A stretch of DNA of 25,044 nucleotides from PALSA-607 sp036501485 (GCA_036501485.1 DASYAG010000024.1:1-25044); one strand, 5' to 3'; positions 7,240-15,567 are shown, numbered from the stretch's first letter. Numbers and translations: made by a program. The notes: generated by a model from the sequence alone, not told the origin.

Positions 7240-9068
7240 GTATTCGCATAGAGGACTACGCCCTGCTGGGGGATTTGCAAACCGCGGCGCTGGTTAGCAC
7301 AGCCGGCTCGATCGACTGGATGTGCGTACCCCGGTTTGATTCCCCAGCGTGTTTCGCCGCGTTGGTGGACAGGCCGGAGGCGGGACACTGGCTACTCGCA
7401 CCAGCGGCCGGCGGCGTATGCACGCGCCGCCGTTACATCGACGACACCTTGGTGCTGGAAACCGAGTGGGTCACCCCCGAAGGCACTGCACGGGTCACCG
7501 ATTTCATGCCGCCTCGCGGTGATGCACCGCACGTCGTCCGTATCGTGTCGGGAGTCATTGGCACGGTGGCGATGCGAACCGTGCTGCGGTTGCGTTTCGA
7601 CTACGGCCGTGTCCTGCCATGGGTGCGCCACGATGGCGATCAGATGATCGCCGTCGCGGGGCCCGACACCGTGCGACTGCGGACCGCAGTAGGCGTGCAT
7701 GGCGAGAACTGGTCGACGGTGTCGGAGTTCACCGTCACTGCTGGGCAGCGAGTGCCTTTCGTGCTCACCTGGGGACCGAGCCACCTGGAACTGCCAGCGC
7801 CTGTCGATGCCGAAACAACACTTGCAGATGCGCTGGACTTTTGGAGCGACTGGTCGAGTCACGGAACGTCTGTCGACGGCCCCTACCGCGATGCCATCAA
7901 GCGCTCCCTCCTCACGTTGAAGGCGCTCACCTACCAACCAACTGGCGGGATCGTCGCCGCCCCCACCACGTCACTACCGGAGCAGATCGGCGGCTCGCGT
8001 AACTGGGATTACCGCTATTGCTGGCTGCGCGACTCCACCTACACCCTGCAGGCGTTGCTAGCGGCCGGGTATGTGGCTGAAGCGAAAGCGTGGCGCGAAT
8101 GGCTGCTGCGCGCTGTTGCCGGCGATCCGGCCGAGTTGCAGATCATGTACGCACTCGACGGCACCAGGAGACTGCCGGAAACCGAGTTGGGGTGGCTCGC
8201 CGGCTACGAGCAGTCAACGCCGGTTCGCACCGGTAACGCCGCGTCAGACCAGCTCCAACTGGATGTGTGGGGCGAGACGCTCGACGGCCTGGCGCTGGCC
8301 CGCGAAGCAGGCATCGCGGCGAACGAAGATGCATGGGACCTTCAAGTCGCGCTCATGAACCACCTCGAAGGCGCCTGGGACCGACCCGACAACGGGCTGT
8401 GGGAGATGCGGGGTGCCCGCCGCCACTTCACTCACTCCAAAGTGATGGCGTGGGTGGCAGCCGACCGGATGGTGCACGCCGTCCGGACTCACCCCAAGCT
8501 GGATGGCCCCGCGCAGCGGTGGGAAGAACTCAGGGACACCATCCACGCGGACGTACTCGAGCACGGATACGACCAGCGGCGCAACACCTTCGTGCAGTCG
8601 TACGGTGCATCCGCGCTCGATGCCAGCGTGCTGATGATTCCGCGCGTCGGCTTTCTTCCGGGCACTGATCCCCGGGTGCTCGGCACCATCGCCGCCGTCC
8701 AAGACGGACTGACCGAAGACGGCCTAATCAGGCGCTACCAAACCGCCGACGCCGACGACGGTTTGACGGGCGGAGAGGGCCTGTTCATCGCCTGTTCGTT
8801 CTGGCTTGTCGACGCCCTCCACCTCAGTGACCAGCGGGCCGCGGCCACGCAGCTCTTCGAGCGACTCCTCACGCTGCGCAACGACGTCGGGCTACTCAGC
8901 GAGGAATGGGAACCGACCACCGGTCGGCTGCTAGGCAACATGCCGCAAGCGTTCAGCCACTTCCCGCTAGTGACGAGCGCCCTCCAACTGCACGCGGGCC
9001 GACCGCACCAAAGCAACGAACCTATCGAGCACCCCGGCACGCCGGCGGCCAAGCGGGTAGGTCAGTGA
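7236..9068 (+). CDS. Glycoside hydrolase family 15 protein (glucoamylase/trehalase-like)
   Basis: 610 residues, the normal length for bacterial GH15 enzymes. The N-terminal beta-domain begins IEDYALLGDLQTAALVSTAGSIDW and RFDSPACFAALV, the classic start of this family. The (alpha/alpha)6 barrel carries NWDYRYCWLRDSTYTLQALL near residue 260. It continues with LGWLAGYEQSTPVRTGNAA (Glu325 in the segment) and LLSEEWEPTTGRLLGNMPQAFSHFPL (Glu556/557). The catalytic acid and base lie in these last segments, though I do not assign the exact pair. There is no signal peptide, so it acts in the cytoplasm. Mycobacterial members of this group are trehalases; maltose- or glycogen-type alpha-glucans are the alternative. 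It is translationally coupled to the CLC gene, an unusual pairing. Its 3' end overlaps the convergent GH9 gene by seven bases. Confidence 0.93.
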   Translation: MSIRIEDYALLGDLQTAALVSTAGSIDWMCVPRFDSPACFAALVDRPEAGHWLLAPAAGGVCTRRRYIDDTLVLETEWVTPEGTARVTDFMPPRGDAPHVVRIVSGVIGTVAMRTVLRLRFDYGRVLPWVRHDGDQMIAVAGPDTVRLRTAVGVHGENWSTVSEFTVTAGQRVPFVLTWGPSHLELPAPVDAETTLADALDFWSDWSSHGTSVDGPYRDAIKRSLLTLKALTYQPTGGIVAAPTTSLPEQIGGSRNWDYRYCWLRDSTYTLQALLAAGYVAEAKAWREWLLRAVAGDPAELQIMYALDGTRRLPETELGWLAGYEQSTPVRTGNAASDQLQLDVWGETLDGLALAREAGIAANEDAWDLQVALMNHLEGAWDRPDNGLWEMRGARRHFTHSKVMAWVAADRMVHAVRTHPKLDGPAQRWEELRDTIHADVLEHGYDQRRNTFVQSYGASALDASVLMIPRVGFLPGTDPRVLGTIAAVQDGLTEDGLIRRYQTADADDGLTGGEGLFIACSFWLVDALHLSDQRAAATQLFERLLTLRNDVGLLSEEWEPTTGRLLGNMPQAFSHFPLVTSALQLHAGRPHQSNEPIEHPGTPAAKRVGQ

Positions 9069-11047
9069 AGTGCGAGCTGTGAGGCGGCGGCGATGATTGC
9101 GCCGCCGGTCATGTCGAGCGCCGGCTCGTCGGTCTGCCACGACCGCACGTCGTCAACGAAGCTCGCCGTCGAGGTGTCGAACGGGGCGAACTTGTCGACG
9201 CCATTGGTCGGGCACTGACGCATCCCGTCCTGCAGACCGCCGAGCCCGCCTTCGAAGTTCGAGTTGTCGTTGGGCCCGTTGACGACCGCACCGACGTCGA
9301 GAGCCGGGCCGACGCCGTGCAGGTTTCCGCTGAGATTGGCGACCTGGTGCTGCATGCAGTCAGGGAACGTCGAGCCCTCGCCGACCATGAAACTGGTGCC
9401 CCACGCGTTGGCGCCGAAGAGCCAGTCGCGTTGTTCGGTGGCGAACGCGTCGAAGCTGTGGTCGCCAGTCAGTGCGGTGTACCAGGCCTCCATCGCGATC
9501 CACCCGAACGTGTGGGAGTCGACGTCGAACTGATTGATGTCGCCCGCCGCGCGGAAGGTGTCACTGGTCGCGTGCGAGGCGCCAAGCTCAACCTGACGCT
9601 TCAGATCCTTGATGAGCGCCGACTTGCTGACCGCGAGCTTCGGGTTGCCTGCGGCAGCCATCGCGTGCACCAAGTCGGTGTGTGCGAGTGCGCTCACGTC
9701 GTAGAGATTGAAGGTGTCGCCGGCCGACGCGTCGTCGGCGATGTAGTCCTTCGCAAAGCCGGCAGCAGCCGTCAGGTACGGCAGCGCGTTGTGTGAAAGT
9801 TCCTGAGCGGCTAGCGCGATTTCGGTCGCGCCCAACTCCATGTCGTCGTGCCAGGTCGTCTCCGGGTAGTACGCCTCGGGATCGGCAGTCACGAGCGGGG
9901 ACGGCGGGTTGCTGGTGTTCGCCATCGAGTACAGCGACGCTGCCTCTTCGTACTCGTACTGTGCGCGCGCCGGATTCGTCGCGGCGTCGACCTGCGCCGC
10001 GAGTGCGAATGCGGCCGACACCCGACCGACCAGGTTCGGGCTGATCTTGTGGCCCGGCGCAGCCGCCTCGAAGACCGGACGGTCAACAGCTGCGTAGCGG
10101 TCCATGGGGTCGGTGTCGGTGGCGTCCGCCTGCGGGAGCCGCCACAGGTCGTGGTCGCCGTTGAAGGTCGGGTCGACCGTGTCGCTGCCATTCCCAGTGC
10201 CGACGCCCACCTGTAAGTACAGCGTCTTGGTCGACATCTGCCACATCTTGTCGAGCCATTTCTCGCCGTACGCGGCTTCGGTCTTCAAAGTGGACGGCGC
10301 GGTATTGCCCAATGCGCGCTCGCTTGCGTAGAGCACGACGTCGCCATAGGCGGCGGTGTGGGTGAACTTCAAGTAGTCGCCTGCGTCATACCAGCCACCC
10401 TCGGCATTGACGGTCGGCGCACCCTTGATCTTCACCAATGGGGAGTCCGGAACCAGCGAGTCATCGCTTGTGGTGTCGACGAAGTCAGGAGTTTGGTACA
10501 CGGTGGCGTGCGCGTCGTTCAAGTGAGCGGGCTGCCGATTCAGTGGCCCAGGGATAACATCGGCGCCATCGCGTTGCACTTGGTAGAAGTTGACGCCGTC
10601 GGCAACGACCTGGCCGTAGAGACTGGCGGCGCTCTGGATTGCGAATGACGGCGACTGAGCACTGGCGTCGCCGTGGACGGTCAAGTGGTACGTACCAAGC
10701 GCGTGCAACCCGTTGAACGTGATGTCGTAGACGTCGGGATAGTTCGTGTTCCACGGCCCGCGGTTCGTGGTGCCGACATTGCCGTGCGCTACAACGTGAT
10801 TCGCGCCATCGACGACGTCCCAAGTCGCGTGCTTCACCCGGTGGTTCGCCATCAGGTACGCGTGCTTCGCGTCGCTTGGCAGGTAGCCCACCTGGTCGAC
10901 GCGGATCTCCGCCACGGGTGTCGGTTGGGTGGCGACAGCGGCAGTTGGCGCGGCCGCCAGCGAGCCGAGCGCAACGCCGGCGAACAGCACGGCGGCCCCC
11001 GGCAGGCTGACCCACTTCGATAGGCGCGGACGGCGTGTGCGACCCAT
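9062..11047 (-). CDS. Secreted glycoside hydrolase family 9 endoglucanase with N-terminal Ig-like domain
   Basis: 661 residues from the ATG at 11047. The first ~40 residues are a Sec signal peptide: Arg/Lys-rich start, hydrophobic core PGAAVLFAGVALGSLAAA, likely cleavage after AVA. A CelD_N-type Ig-like domain follows (~45-135, EIRVDQVGYLPSDAKHAYL). The GH9 catalytic barrel fills the rest. GGWYDAGDYLKF holds the paired catalytic Asp221/Asp224. The proton-donor Glu641 lies in TDEPALDMTGG near the C-terminus. DINQFDVDSHTFGW and the loop WLFGANAWGTSF are also family-like. There is no carbohydrate-binding module or dockerin. Cellulose or another beta-1,4-glucan is the expected substrate. It has its own promoter with an operator-like palindrome. 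The 3' end overlaps the convergent GH15 gene. Confidence 0.93.
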   Translation of the reverse strand: MGRTRRPRLSKWVSLPGAAVLFAGVALGSLAAAPTAAVATQPTPVAEIRVDQVGYLPSDAKHAYLMANHRVKHATWDVVDGANHVVAHGNVGTTNRGPWNTNYPDVYDITFNGLHALGTYHLTVHGDASAQSPSFAIQSAASLYGQVVADGVNFYQVQRDGADVIPGPLNRQPAHLNDAHATVYQTPDFVDTTSDDSLVPDSPLVKIKGAPTVNAEGGWYDAGDYLKFTHTAAYGDVVLYASERALGNTAPSTLKTEAAYGEKWLDKMWQMSTKTLYLQVGVGTGNGSDTVDPTFNGDHDLWRLPQADATDTDPMDRYAAVDRPVFEAAAPGHKISPNLVGRVSAAFALAAQVDAATNPARAQYEYEEAASLYSMANTSNPPSPLVTADPEAYYPETTWHDDMELGATEIALAAQELSHNALPYLTAAAGFAKDYIADDASAGDTFNLYDVSALAHTDLVHAMAAAGNPKLAVSKSALIKDLKRQVELGASHATSDTFRAAGDINQFDVDSHTFGWIAMEAWYTALTGDHSFDAFATEQRDWLFGANAWGTSFMVGEGSTFPDCMQHQVANLSGNLHGVGPALDVGAVVNGPNDNSNFEGGLGGLQDGMRQCPTNGVDKFAPFDTSTASFVDDVRSWQTDEPALDMTGGAIIAAASQLALH

Positions 11048-11064
11048 GATCGTTACCTGACTGT

Positions 11065-11079
11065 TAGGAAGCCTTCCTA
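11065..11079. promoter_or_regulatory. Palindromic operator candidate for the GH9 gene
   Basis: TAGGAAG-C-CTTCCTA is a perfect seven-base inverted repeat around one base. It lies 18 bases upstream of the ATG and just downstream of the predicted transcription start (about +4 to +18), a classic repressor position. Known cellulase repressors such as CebR/CelR (LacI family) use palindromes of this size, but their consensus (TGGGAGCGCTCCCA) differs, so the regulator is not identified. Confidence 0.6.
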
Positions 11080-11089
11080 CCGACACCGC

Positions 11090-11118
11090 AGGGTAGGTCT
11101 GGACATGGGCGCCGTCAA
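11090..11118 (-). promoter_or_regulatory. GH9 endoglucanase promoter
   Basis: On the minus strand TTGACG (11118-11113), exactly 17 bases, then TACCCT (11095-11090). The -35 matches five of six. The expected start is near 11083, giving a leader of about 36 bases that contains the palindrome at 11065-11079. Confidence 0.6.
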
Positions 11119-11179
11119 TGGGCGCGGCCAGCAGTGTCGATGCGGCTCGCTCGGGAGTGTGGCCGCGGCTCGGCCCAGC

Positions 11180-11629
11180 TCACTGCGGCCGGCGCGCGAC
11201 CCAGATCACGGGCTCAGCCGTCATCACGATTTCGTCGGATTGGTTGAGCGTCGTCCACCGCACGACTACCGTGCCCCAGCCTGGGCGTGAGCGCGACGGT
11301 GTGCTCTCCAGCACCTCGAGATTCAGGCGAAGAATGTCGCCGGGCCGGGCCGGCCGCGGCCATTTCAAACTTCGTACCTCGATGCCAATCAGTCCGTTGG
11401 GGAGGTCGTTGAGCGCCGACTCGACGGCCATCCGCATCGACAGGGAGGCGGTGTGCCACCCGCTGGCCGCCAGACCGCCGAAGAAGCTGGAGCCGGCGGC
11501 CCCCGGATCGGTGTGGAAGTACTGCGGGTCGAACTGTTGCCCGAACTCGACGATGTCGTGCTGCGTCAAGGGCAGCGGGCCGCCCGTGAAGACCTGCCCT
11601 GGGGTCAGGTCCTCCAAGTACAGCGTCAC
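11180..11629 (-). CDS. MaoC-family (hotdog-fold) hydratase/dehydratase
   Basis: 149 residues, a single MaoC domain. The hydratase-2 motif is QQFDPQYFHTDPGAA (catalytic Asp and His five apart), followed by SSFFGGLAASGWHTAS. Such enzymes add or remove water on (R)-3-hydroxyacyl-CoA or related enoyl-CoA substrates in the cytoplasm. The start is GTG at 11629 and its own Shine-Dalgarno is absent. Upstream sits a GAGAGGGG ribosome site serving an ATG at 11646 that encodes only six residues, and whose TGA stop overlaps this GTG (GTGA). Both starts read M/V-T-L-Y because a 17-base segment is repeated. A TAGAAT -10 box lies at 11677-11672 on the minus strand. A role with PaaN in phenylacetate degradation is possible but unproved. 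Confidence 0.88.
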   Translation of the reverse strand: MTLYLEDLTPGQVFTGGPLPLTQHDIVEFGQQFDPQYFHTDPGAAGSSFFGGLAASGWHTASLSMRMAVESALNDLPNGLIGIEVRSLKWPRPARPGDILRLNLEVLESTPSRSRPGWGTVVVRWTTLNQSDEIVMTAEPVIWVARRPQ

Positions 11630-11645
11630 CGGTTGTACAGCGTCA
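11618..11645. repeat. Partial 17-base tandem duplication at the MaoC start
   Basis: GTACAGCGTCA occurs at 11618-11628 and 11635-11645 (plus strand), spaced 17 bases. Seventeen is not a multiple of three, so the two copies of the start region are in different frames. Confidence 0.85.
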
Positions 11646-11646
11646 T
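11626..11646 (-). other. Six-residue leader ORF coupled to the MaoC gene
   Basis: ATG at 11646 begins MTLYNR and stops at TGA 11628-11626, overlapping the MaoC GTG. A strong GAGAGGGG Shine-Dalgarno lies about nine bases upstream. It is most simply the old start site displaced by a tandem duplication, now feeding ribosomes to the GTG by stop-start coupling. Confidence 0.6.
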
Positions 11647-11813
11647 CGGCTCGACCCCTCTCAGGAGCGAGATTCTAGGCAGACCCCGGAGTACCGCGGC
11701 GCTGCGGAAGGCTTTGACGAAGCGGACATTTGCGCCTCTAGGAATTCCACGAGAAGTAGGGCCCAAGAACACGCTGACCTGCGGGTTTACTGGCCCGCCT
11801 GCGAGCTTGATTC

Positions 11814-14267
11814 GTGAAATTCGGTGCCGATAACTCGCACGTGCTCGCCGCCTCCCGCGCCACCCAACTCCTCGCCGAGTTCCTTGCGGTCGTCTCGGCG
11901 TTGCCCGACGCTGAGTCGGCGCTCGCCGCCGGCGTCGAAGGTGCTGCGCTGGCGTTGGAGGCACAGGTCGCGGCCGTGGTCTGCAACGGCCGAGCCCGCA
12001 CATCGACCGGCTTCCGTGCCGACGGCGTCCCGCACGAAGAACTTGCGGAGGTGGCGGCCGGCGATCGACAACTCATAACTGTGCCGACGGCACACCTCGT
12101 CACTGTGCCGACGGCACACCGGCTCGCGCATGCAATTGCCGTATCCGTGGGTTCGCTTGACGGGCACCTCGTGGTCGCCCGCGTAGGTGACGAGCCTTTC
12201 AGCCCCGAGGAGGTCAACCTCGCGCGCGGCATGGCGAGGGTCATGGACATGACGTTCCAGATGCTGCACACGCTCGACTCGGAGCGACAGCTGCGCGACC
12301 GCAGCGAGCGGCAGGCGGCAGAGAACGCGGCACTGCTTGTGTCCTTGCGCGCACGGCAACGACTCTCCGAGGAACTGTCCACAATCCAGCGCGCAATATC
12401 GCGGCGTGACCCGCTCGCCGACATCCTCGACTCAGTCACCCGCGGCGTTCGCGATCTACTCGGTGACGACATCGCGGTGTTTCGCCAAGGCGCGCCGACG
12501 CTGTCGACCGAACACTCGGCGTCCGAACCGTGGCTGCCGGCCGAATATCAGATCGTGTCAGTGGCGGGCGGTCCTGATGACCTCGCGCAGTGGTTCGCCA
12601 CCGTGCCCATGCCGGACCACCTCGCACCTGGTCGAGCTATGCGACCGGACAAAAGCGTGCACCACTACACGTTCACCGCGGGTCCATCGCGTGTGCCGTC
12701 GCGTGTAAAGAGCGCGCCGCGACGAGTCAGGACGGCGATTGCCGCGCCAGTGCACGAGAGCGGCAAGGTGATCGGCAGCCTCGTGGTCGGCTCGTGCGAT
12801 GAGACTCGCGAGTTTTCCGACCACGACGAAGCCACTTTGCTCGCCTTCGCTGAACACGCCAGCCTCGCGGTGACCGACGCCAACACGTTGGAAGCGATGT
12901 ACCGCGCGTTCCACGATTCGCTGACCGGCCTGGCGAGCCGCGCACTGTTCCTCGACCGCCTGCACCACGGCCTGCTGCAGGCGGTACGCACGAGGACGAA
13001 CCTGACGCTGCTTTTCATCGACCTCGATCATTTCAAGACGGTGAATGACACGCTCGGGCACAGCGCGGGCGACGACCTGCTCATTACGGTCGCGGAACGG
13101 CTGCGGCACTGCTTGCGAGCCAGCGACACCGCCGCGCGCTTTGGCGGCGACGAGTTCGTCGTTTTGTTGCACGCGACCAGTGCGGACTCCGCGACGGTGG
13201 TGGCTGGCCGCATCATCGACGCGATTGGCGCACCGATCATCGTCGGCGGACGAGAGGTGTTCGTCGGCGCGAGCATCGGAGTCGCCGCTAGTGACTGGGG
13301 AACCGTCAGTGCGGACGAACTGCTTCGCAACGCGGACGTCGCGATGTACCGCGCGAAGCGCGCCGGACGCGGCCAGTACGCGTTGTTCGAACCGCAAATG
13401 CACGCAACCCTGGCGGAACGTCTGCAGCTCGAGGCTGATCTGCGTCTCGCCTTGGACCGTGGCGAGATGGCCGTTCATTACCAGCCGATCGTGGCGCTCG
13501 CGACCGGCGAGGTCACCGGGGTCGAGGCACTGCTGCGCTGGGATCACCCACGCCGCGGGCCACTCGTGCCGGCCGACTTCATCGCGGTCGCCGAAGAGTG
13601 CGGCGCGCTGGTGCCTATCGGCATGTGGGTGTTGCGCGAGGCGACGTTGCAGGTGCGGCGCTGGCAGCAACACCGGGGCACTCCGATCACCGTGAGCGTG
13701 AACATCTCAGCCGGCCAGCTCGCGCAAGCAAACTTGTGCACGGAGATCGCCGAAGCGCTGGCGGTGAGCAGGTTGGCGCCGACGTGTCTGATCCTCGATA
13801 TCACCGAGGCACTGATCATCGGTGACAGTCCGTCGACGTTGGCTCGGCTGCGCGAGCTGAAGCAACTCGGTGTGCAGCTTGCCGTCGATGACTTCGGTGC
13901 CGGGTACTACTCACCCTCAGCCCTACAACGTTTTCCGGTCGACATCGTCAAGATTGATCCATCATTTGTCGACGGCATCGGGTCGTCGTCAGAAGCAACC
14001 GCGTTCGCCCGCAAGATTGTCGACTTGGCTCACACTCTCGACCTGCAGATCATCGCCGAAGGCGTGCAGCGGCGGGAGCAGTTCGACGAGTTGCGACTCG
14101 CGCACTGCGAGCTTGCGCAGGGCTACTACTTCGCCGAACCGTGCAGAACAGACGAGCTACCCGCTCTGCGCAGTGAGCTGCACGGCTCGTGGCAGTCACC
14201 GGCCACGGCCGCCCAACCCGCAATGCTGCCTGCGCCTCGCGTTTCCGTAGCTCCGCTGCAGCCCTAG
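11814..14267 (+). CDS. c-di-GMP diguanylate cyclase/phosphodiesterase, GAF-GAF-GGDEF-EAL
   Basis: 817 residues, cytoplasmic with no membrane segments. Two GAF-like sensor domains occupy ~15-155 and ~205-365, linked by a helical stretch rich in Arg/Glu/Ala. The GGDEF domain (~366-530) has the intact GGDEF at 444-448. The inhibitory I-site RxxD (RASD, 435-438) lies five residues before it, so c-di-GMP synthesis with product feedback is expected. The EAL domain (~545-790) has EALLRW (Glu571), SVNISAGQL, DDFGAGYYS, KIDPSFV, AEGVQ and QGYYFAEP. All the usual metal and catalytic positions are present, so hydrolysis is possible too. Start GTG 11814 directly follows a stop in frame. Residues ~88-104 contain a duplicated eight-residue unit. 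The 3' end overlaps the convergent isochorismatase gene by four bases. Confidence 0.95.
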   Translation: MKFGADNSHVLAASRATQLLAEFLAVVSALPDAESALAAGVEGAALALEAQVAAVVCNGRARTSTGFRADGVPHEELAEVAAGDRQLITVPTAHLVTVPTAHRLAHAIAVSVGSLDGHLVVARVGDEPFSPEEVNLARGMARVMDMTFQMLHTLDSERQLRDRSERQAAENAALLVSLRARQRLSEELSTIQRAISRRDPLADILDSVTRGVRDLLGDDIAVFRQGAPTLSTEHSASEPWLPAEYQIVSVAGGPDDLAQWFATVPMPDHLAPGRAMRPDKSVHHYTFTAGPSRVPSRVKSAPRRVRTAIAAPVHESGKVIGSLVVGSCDETREFSDHDEATLLAFAEHASLAVTDANTLEAMYRAFHDSLTGLASRALFLDRLHHGLLQAVRTRTNLTLLFIDLDHFKTVNDTLGHSAGDDLLITVAERLRHCLRASDTAARFGGDEFVVLLHATSADSATVVAGRIIDAIGAPIIVGGREVFVGASIGVAASDWGTVSADELLRNADVAMYRAKRAGRGQYALFEPQMHATLAERLQLEADLRLALDRGEMAVHYQPIVALATGEVTGVEALLRWDHPRRGPLVPADFIAVAEECGALVPIGMWVLREATLQVRRWQQHRGTPITVSVNISAGQLAQANLCTEIAEALAVSRLAPTCLILDITEALIIGDSPSTLARLRELKQLGVQLAVDDFGAGYYSPSALQRFPVDIVKIDPSFVDGIGSSSEATAFARKIVDLAHTLDLQIIAEGVQRREQFDELRLAHCELAQGYYFAEPCRTDELPALRSELHGSWQSPATAAQPAMLPAPRVSVAPLQP
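12078..12120 (+). repeat. In-frame 24-base tandem repeat with internal palindromes
   Basis: The 19-base unit starting ACTGTGCCG is identical at 12078-12096 and 12102-12120, spaced 24 bases. The protein reads TVPTAHLV TVPTAHRL. Each copy contains the perfect palindrome GTGCCG-A-CGGCAC. It lies in the first GAF domain and keeps the reading frame. Confidence 0.85.
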
Positions 14268-14830
14268 ACGCCGGCCTTCGCGGCGAAATCAACCTCAGCC
14301 GTACTGACTACGTCTGCGTGGCGCCCCGGACCGGTTTGGTATTTCCAGTAGAGGTTCGTGTGAGCGATGACCTTGTCGGGTGTCGGCGCACCCCACGACG
14401 ACTGGTCTTCGGTCGTGTGGGCATCGCCAACGAGCGTCACGTCGTAGCCGCGCACGAATGCACCGTGCAGCGTCGATCGGATGCACGCGTCGGTTTGCGC
14501 GCCCGAGACAATGAGCTGACCGATGCCGCGCGCCGCGAGCACTGACTCGAGCTCCGTGTCTTCGAACGAGTCGCCGTACTCCTTTTGGATGAGAACTTCG
14601 GAGTCTTCGCGGACGAGTTCGGGTACGTATTGCCAGCTCTCTGTGTCCTTCTTCAGATCATCGTCGTTGTGCTGGATCCATACGATGTCGATGTCGGCAG
14701 CGCGCGCCTTGTCGACGAGGGTGGCGATATTGGCGATGGCCGCGTCGCGGTCGTACGCCTCCCCCACCACGCCGTTTTGCACATCGATAACCAGCAGCGC
14801 GGTGTTGGGTCGGTTCTCGATCGTGGTCAT
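14264..14830 (-). CDS. Isochorismatase-fold cysteine hydrolase
   Basis: 188 residues, the usual length. The catalytic triad is visible: Asp16 in LLVIDVQNG, Lys83 in IQKEYGDSF and Cys116 in SGAQTDACIRST. The cis-peptide/oxyanion stretch precedes the Cys. Members hydrolyse amides, ureas or vinyl ethers (nicotinamidase, biuret hydrolase, isochorismatase types); the substrate here cannot be assigned. The C-terminal segment AHTNLYWKYQTGPGR is typical of uncharacterised actinobacterial members. Start ATG 14830 has a GAGGGAG Shine-Dalgarno. It is divergent from the DUF664 gene with a 107-base gap. Its stop shares the palindrome CTAG with the convergent GGDEF-EAL gene. Confidence 0.92.
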   Translation of the reverse strand: MTTIENRPNTALLVIDVQNGVVGEAYDRDAAIANIATLVDKARAADIDIVWIQHNDDDLKKDTESWQYVPELVREDSEVLIQKEYGDSFEDTELESVLAARGIGQLIVSGAQTDACIRSTLHGAFVRGYDVTLVGDAHTTEDQSSWGAPTPDKVIAHTNLYWKYQTGPGRHADVVSTAEVDFAAKAGV

Positions 14831-14937
14831 CGGGGCTCCCTCATCAAATGCCTCACGGAGTGCATGGGGCTAACTGAACTGATCTCCAAGCAGGCTATGC
14901 CCGGCCACTGACAGACCGAGATGGCAAGCTTGGAGGC

Positions 14938-15534
14938 ATGAGCGAACCACAATTCAAAGCAGACCTGCGCCGTTACCTCCAGGTCGTGCGCGAGGCGGTC
15001 CTCTGGAAACTGGAGGGCTTGTCGGAGTACGACGCGCGCCGGCCGGTGACACCCACCGGAACCAACCTGTTGGGCCTGGTCAAGCATCTGTCAGGCGTCG
15101 AAATCGGCTATTTCGGCGACACGTTCGGCAGGCCGTTCGACGGCCCGCTGCCATGGCTGGAGGACCCGGAGGTTGAGCCCGCGCCGAACGCGGACTTTTG
15201 GGCAACGTCCGACGAGTCAAGAGACGAGATCGTTGGGCTCTACCGCGCCGTGTGGGCGCATTCGGATGTCACGATCGAGACCCTCGACCTCGACGCTCTC
15301 GGGCGAGTGCCTTGGTGGCCGGCTGAGCGCGCTGAGATAACGCTGCACAAGGTCATGGTGCACGTGATCGCCGAGACGAACCGGCACGCCGGCCATGCCG
15401 ACATCGTCCGCGAACTCATCGACGGAACAACCGGCTTGCGCGAGGGCAATAGCAACTTGCCGGCAAACGACCAGGCGTGGTGGGAGGACTACCGCACCCG
15501 GCTCGAACAAGCCGCCCGCGACGCCAGCGCCTGA
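14938..15534 (+). CDS. DinB-superfamily protein (DUF664 type)
   Basis: 198 residues. It is a four-helix-bundle DinB/DUF664 protein. GTNLLGLVKHLSGVEIGYF contains the first metal-ligand His (His50), and HVIAETNRHAGHADIVREL contains the His cluster (142-153) typical of DUF664. Related folds include mycothiol-dependent enzymes and metal-dependent hydrolases or transferases, but no specific reaction can be assigned. Despite the superfamily name it is not related to DNA polymerase IV. The start has a perfect GGAGG Shine-Dalgarno, six bases before the ATG. Upstream 14831-14937 is a divergent promoter region with only weak -10/-35 candidates. Confidence 0.92.
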   Translation: MSEPQFKADLRRYLQVVREAVLWKLEGLSEYDARRPVTPTGTNLLGLVKHLSGVEIGYFGDTFGRPFDGPLPWLEDPEVEPAPNADFWATSDESRDEIVGLYRAVWAHSDVTIETLDLDALGRVPWWPAERAEITLHKVMVHVIAETNRHAGHADIVRELIDGTTGLREGNSNLPANDQAWWEDYRTRLEQAARDASA

Positions 15535-15553
15535 TCGAAAAGCTTCCCTCTCG

Positions 15554-15567
15554 ACCGAACGTTCGGT
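15554..15567. promoter_or_regulatory. Probable PaaR (TetR) operator upstream of paaN
   Basis: ACCGAACGTTCGGT is a perfect 14-base palindrome, 67 bases upstream of the paaN ATG. It sits between a weak -35 (TTCCCT, 15544-15549) and a TTTACT -10 (15567-15572) at 17-base spacing. A sister site lies upstream of paaA at 24147-24160. Confidence 0.75.

Noticed and set aside
11626..12003. 125-residue minus-strand frame upstream of the MaoC gene
   Set aside because: It runs over the start of the GGDEF-EAL gene and the MaoC promoter, is Arg/Pro-rich and has no family resemblance.
12558..13673. 371-residue minus-strand frame opposite the GGDEF domain
   Set aside because: It lies wholly over well-conserved GGDEF-EAL codons, has Arg/His-rich low-complexity content and matches no family.
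15554..15567. CGAACGTTCG as a LexA (SOS) box
   Set aside because: Actinobacterial SOS boxes need four bases between GAAC and GTTC; here the half-sites abut, and the same palindrome marks both paa units. The copy near dinB is on the paaA side.
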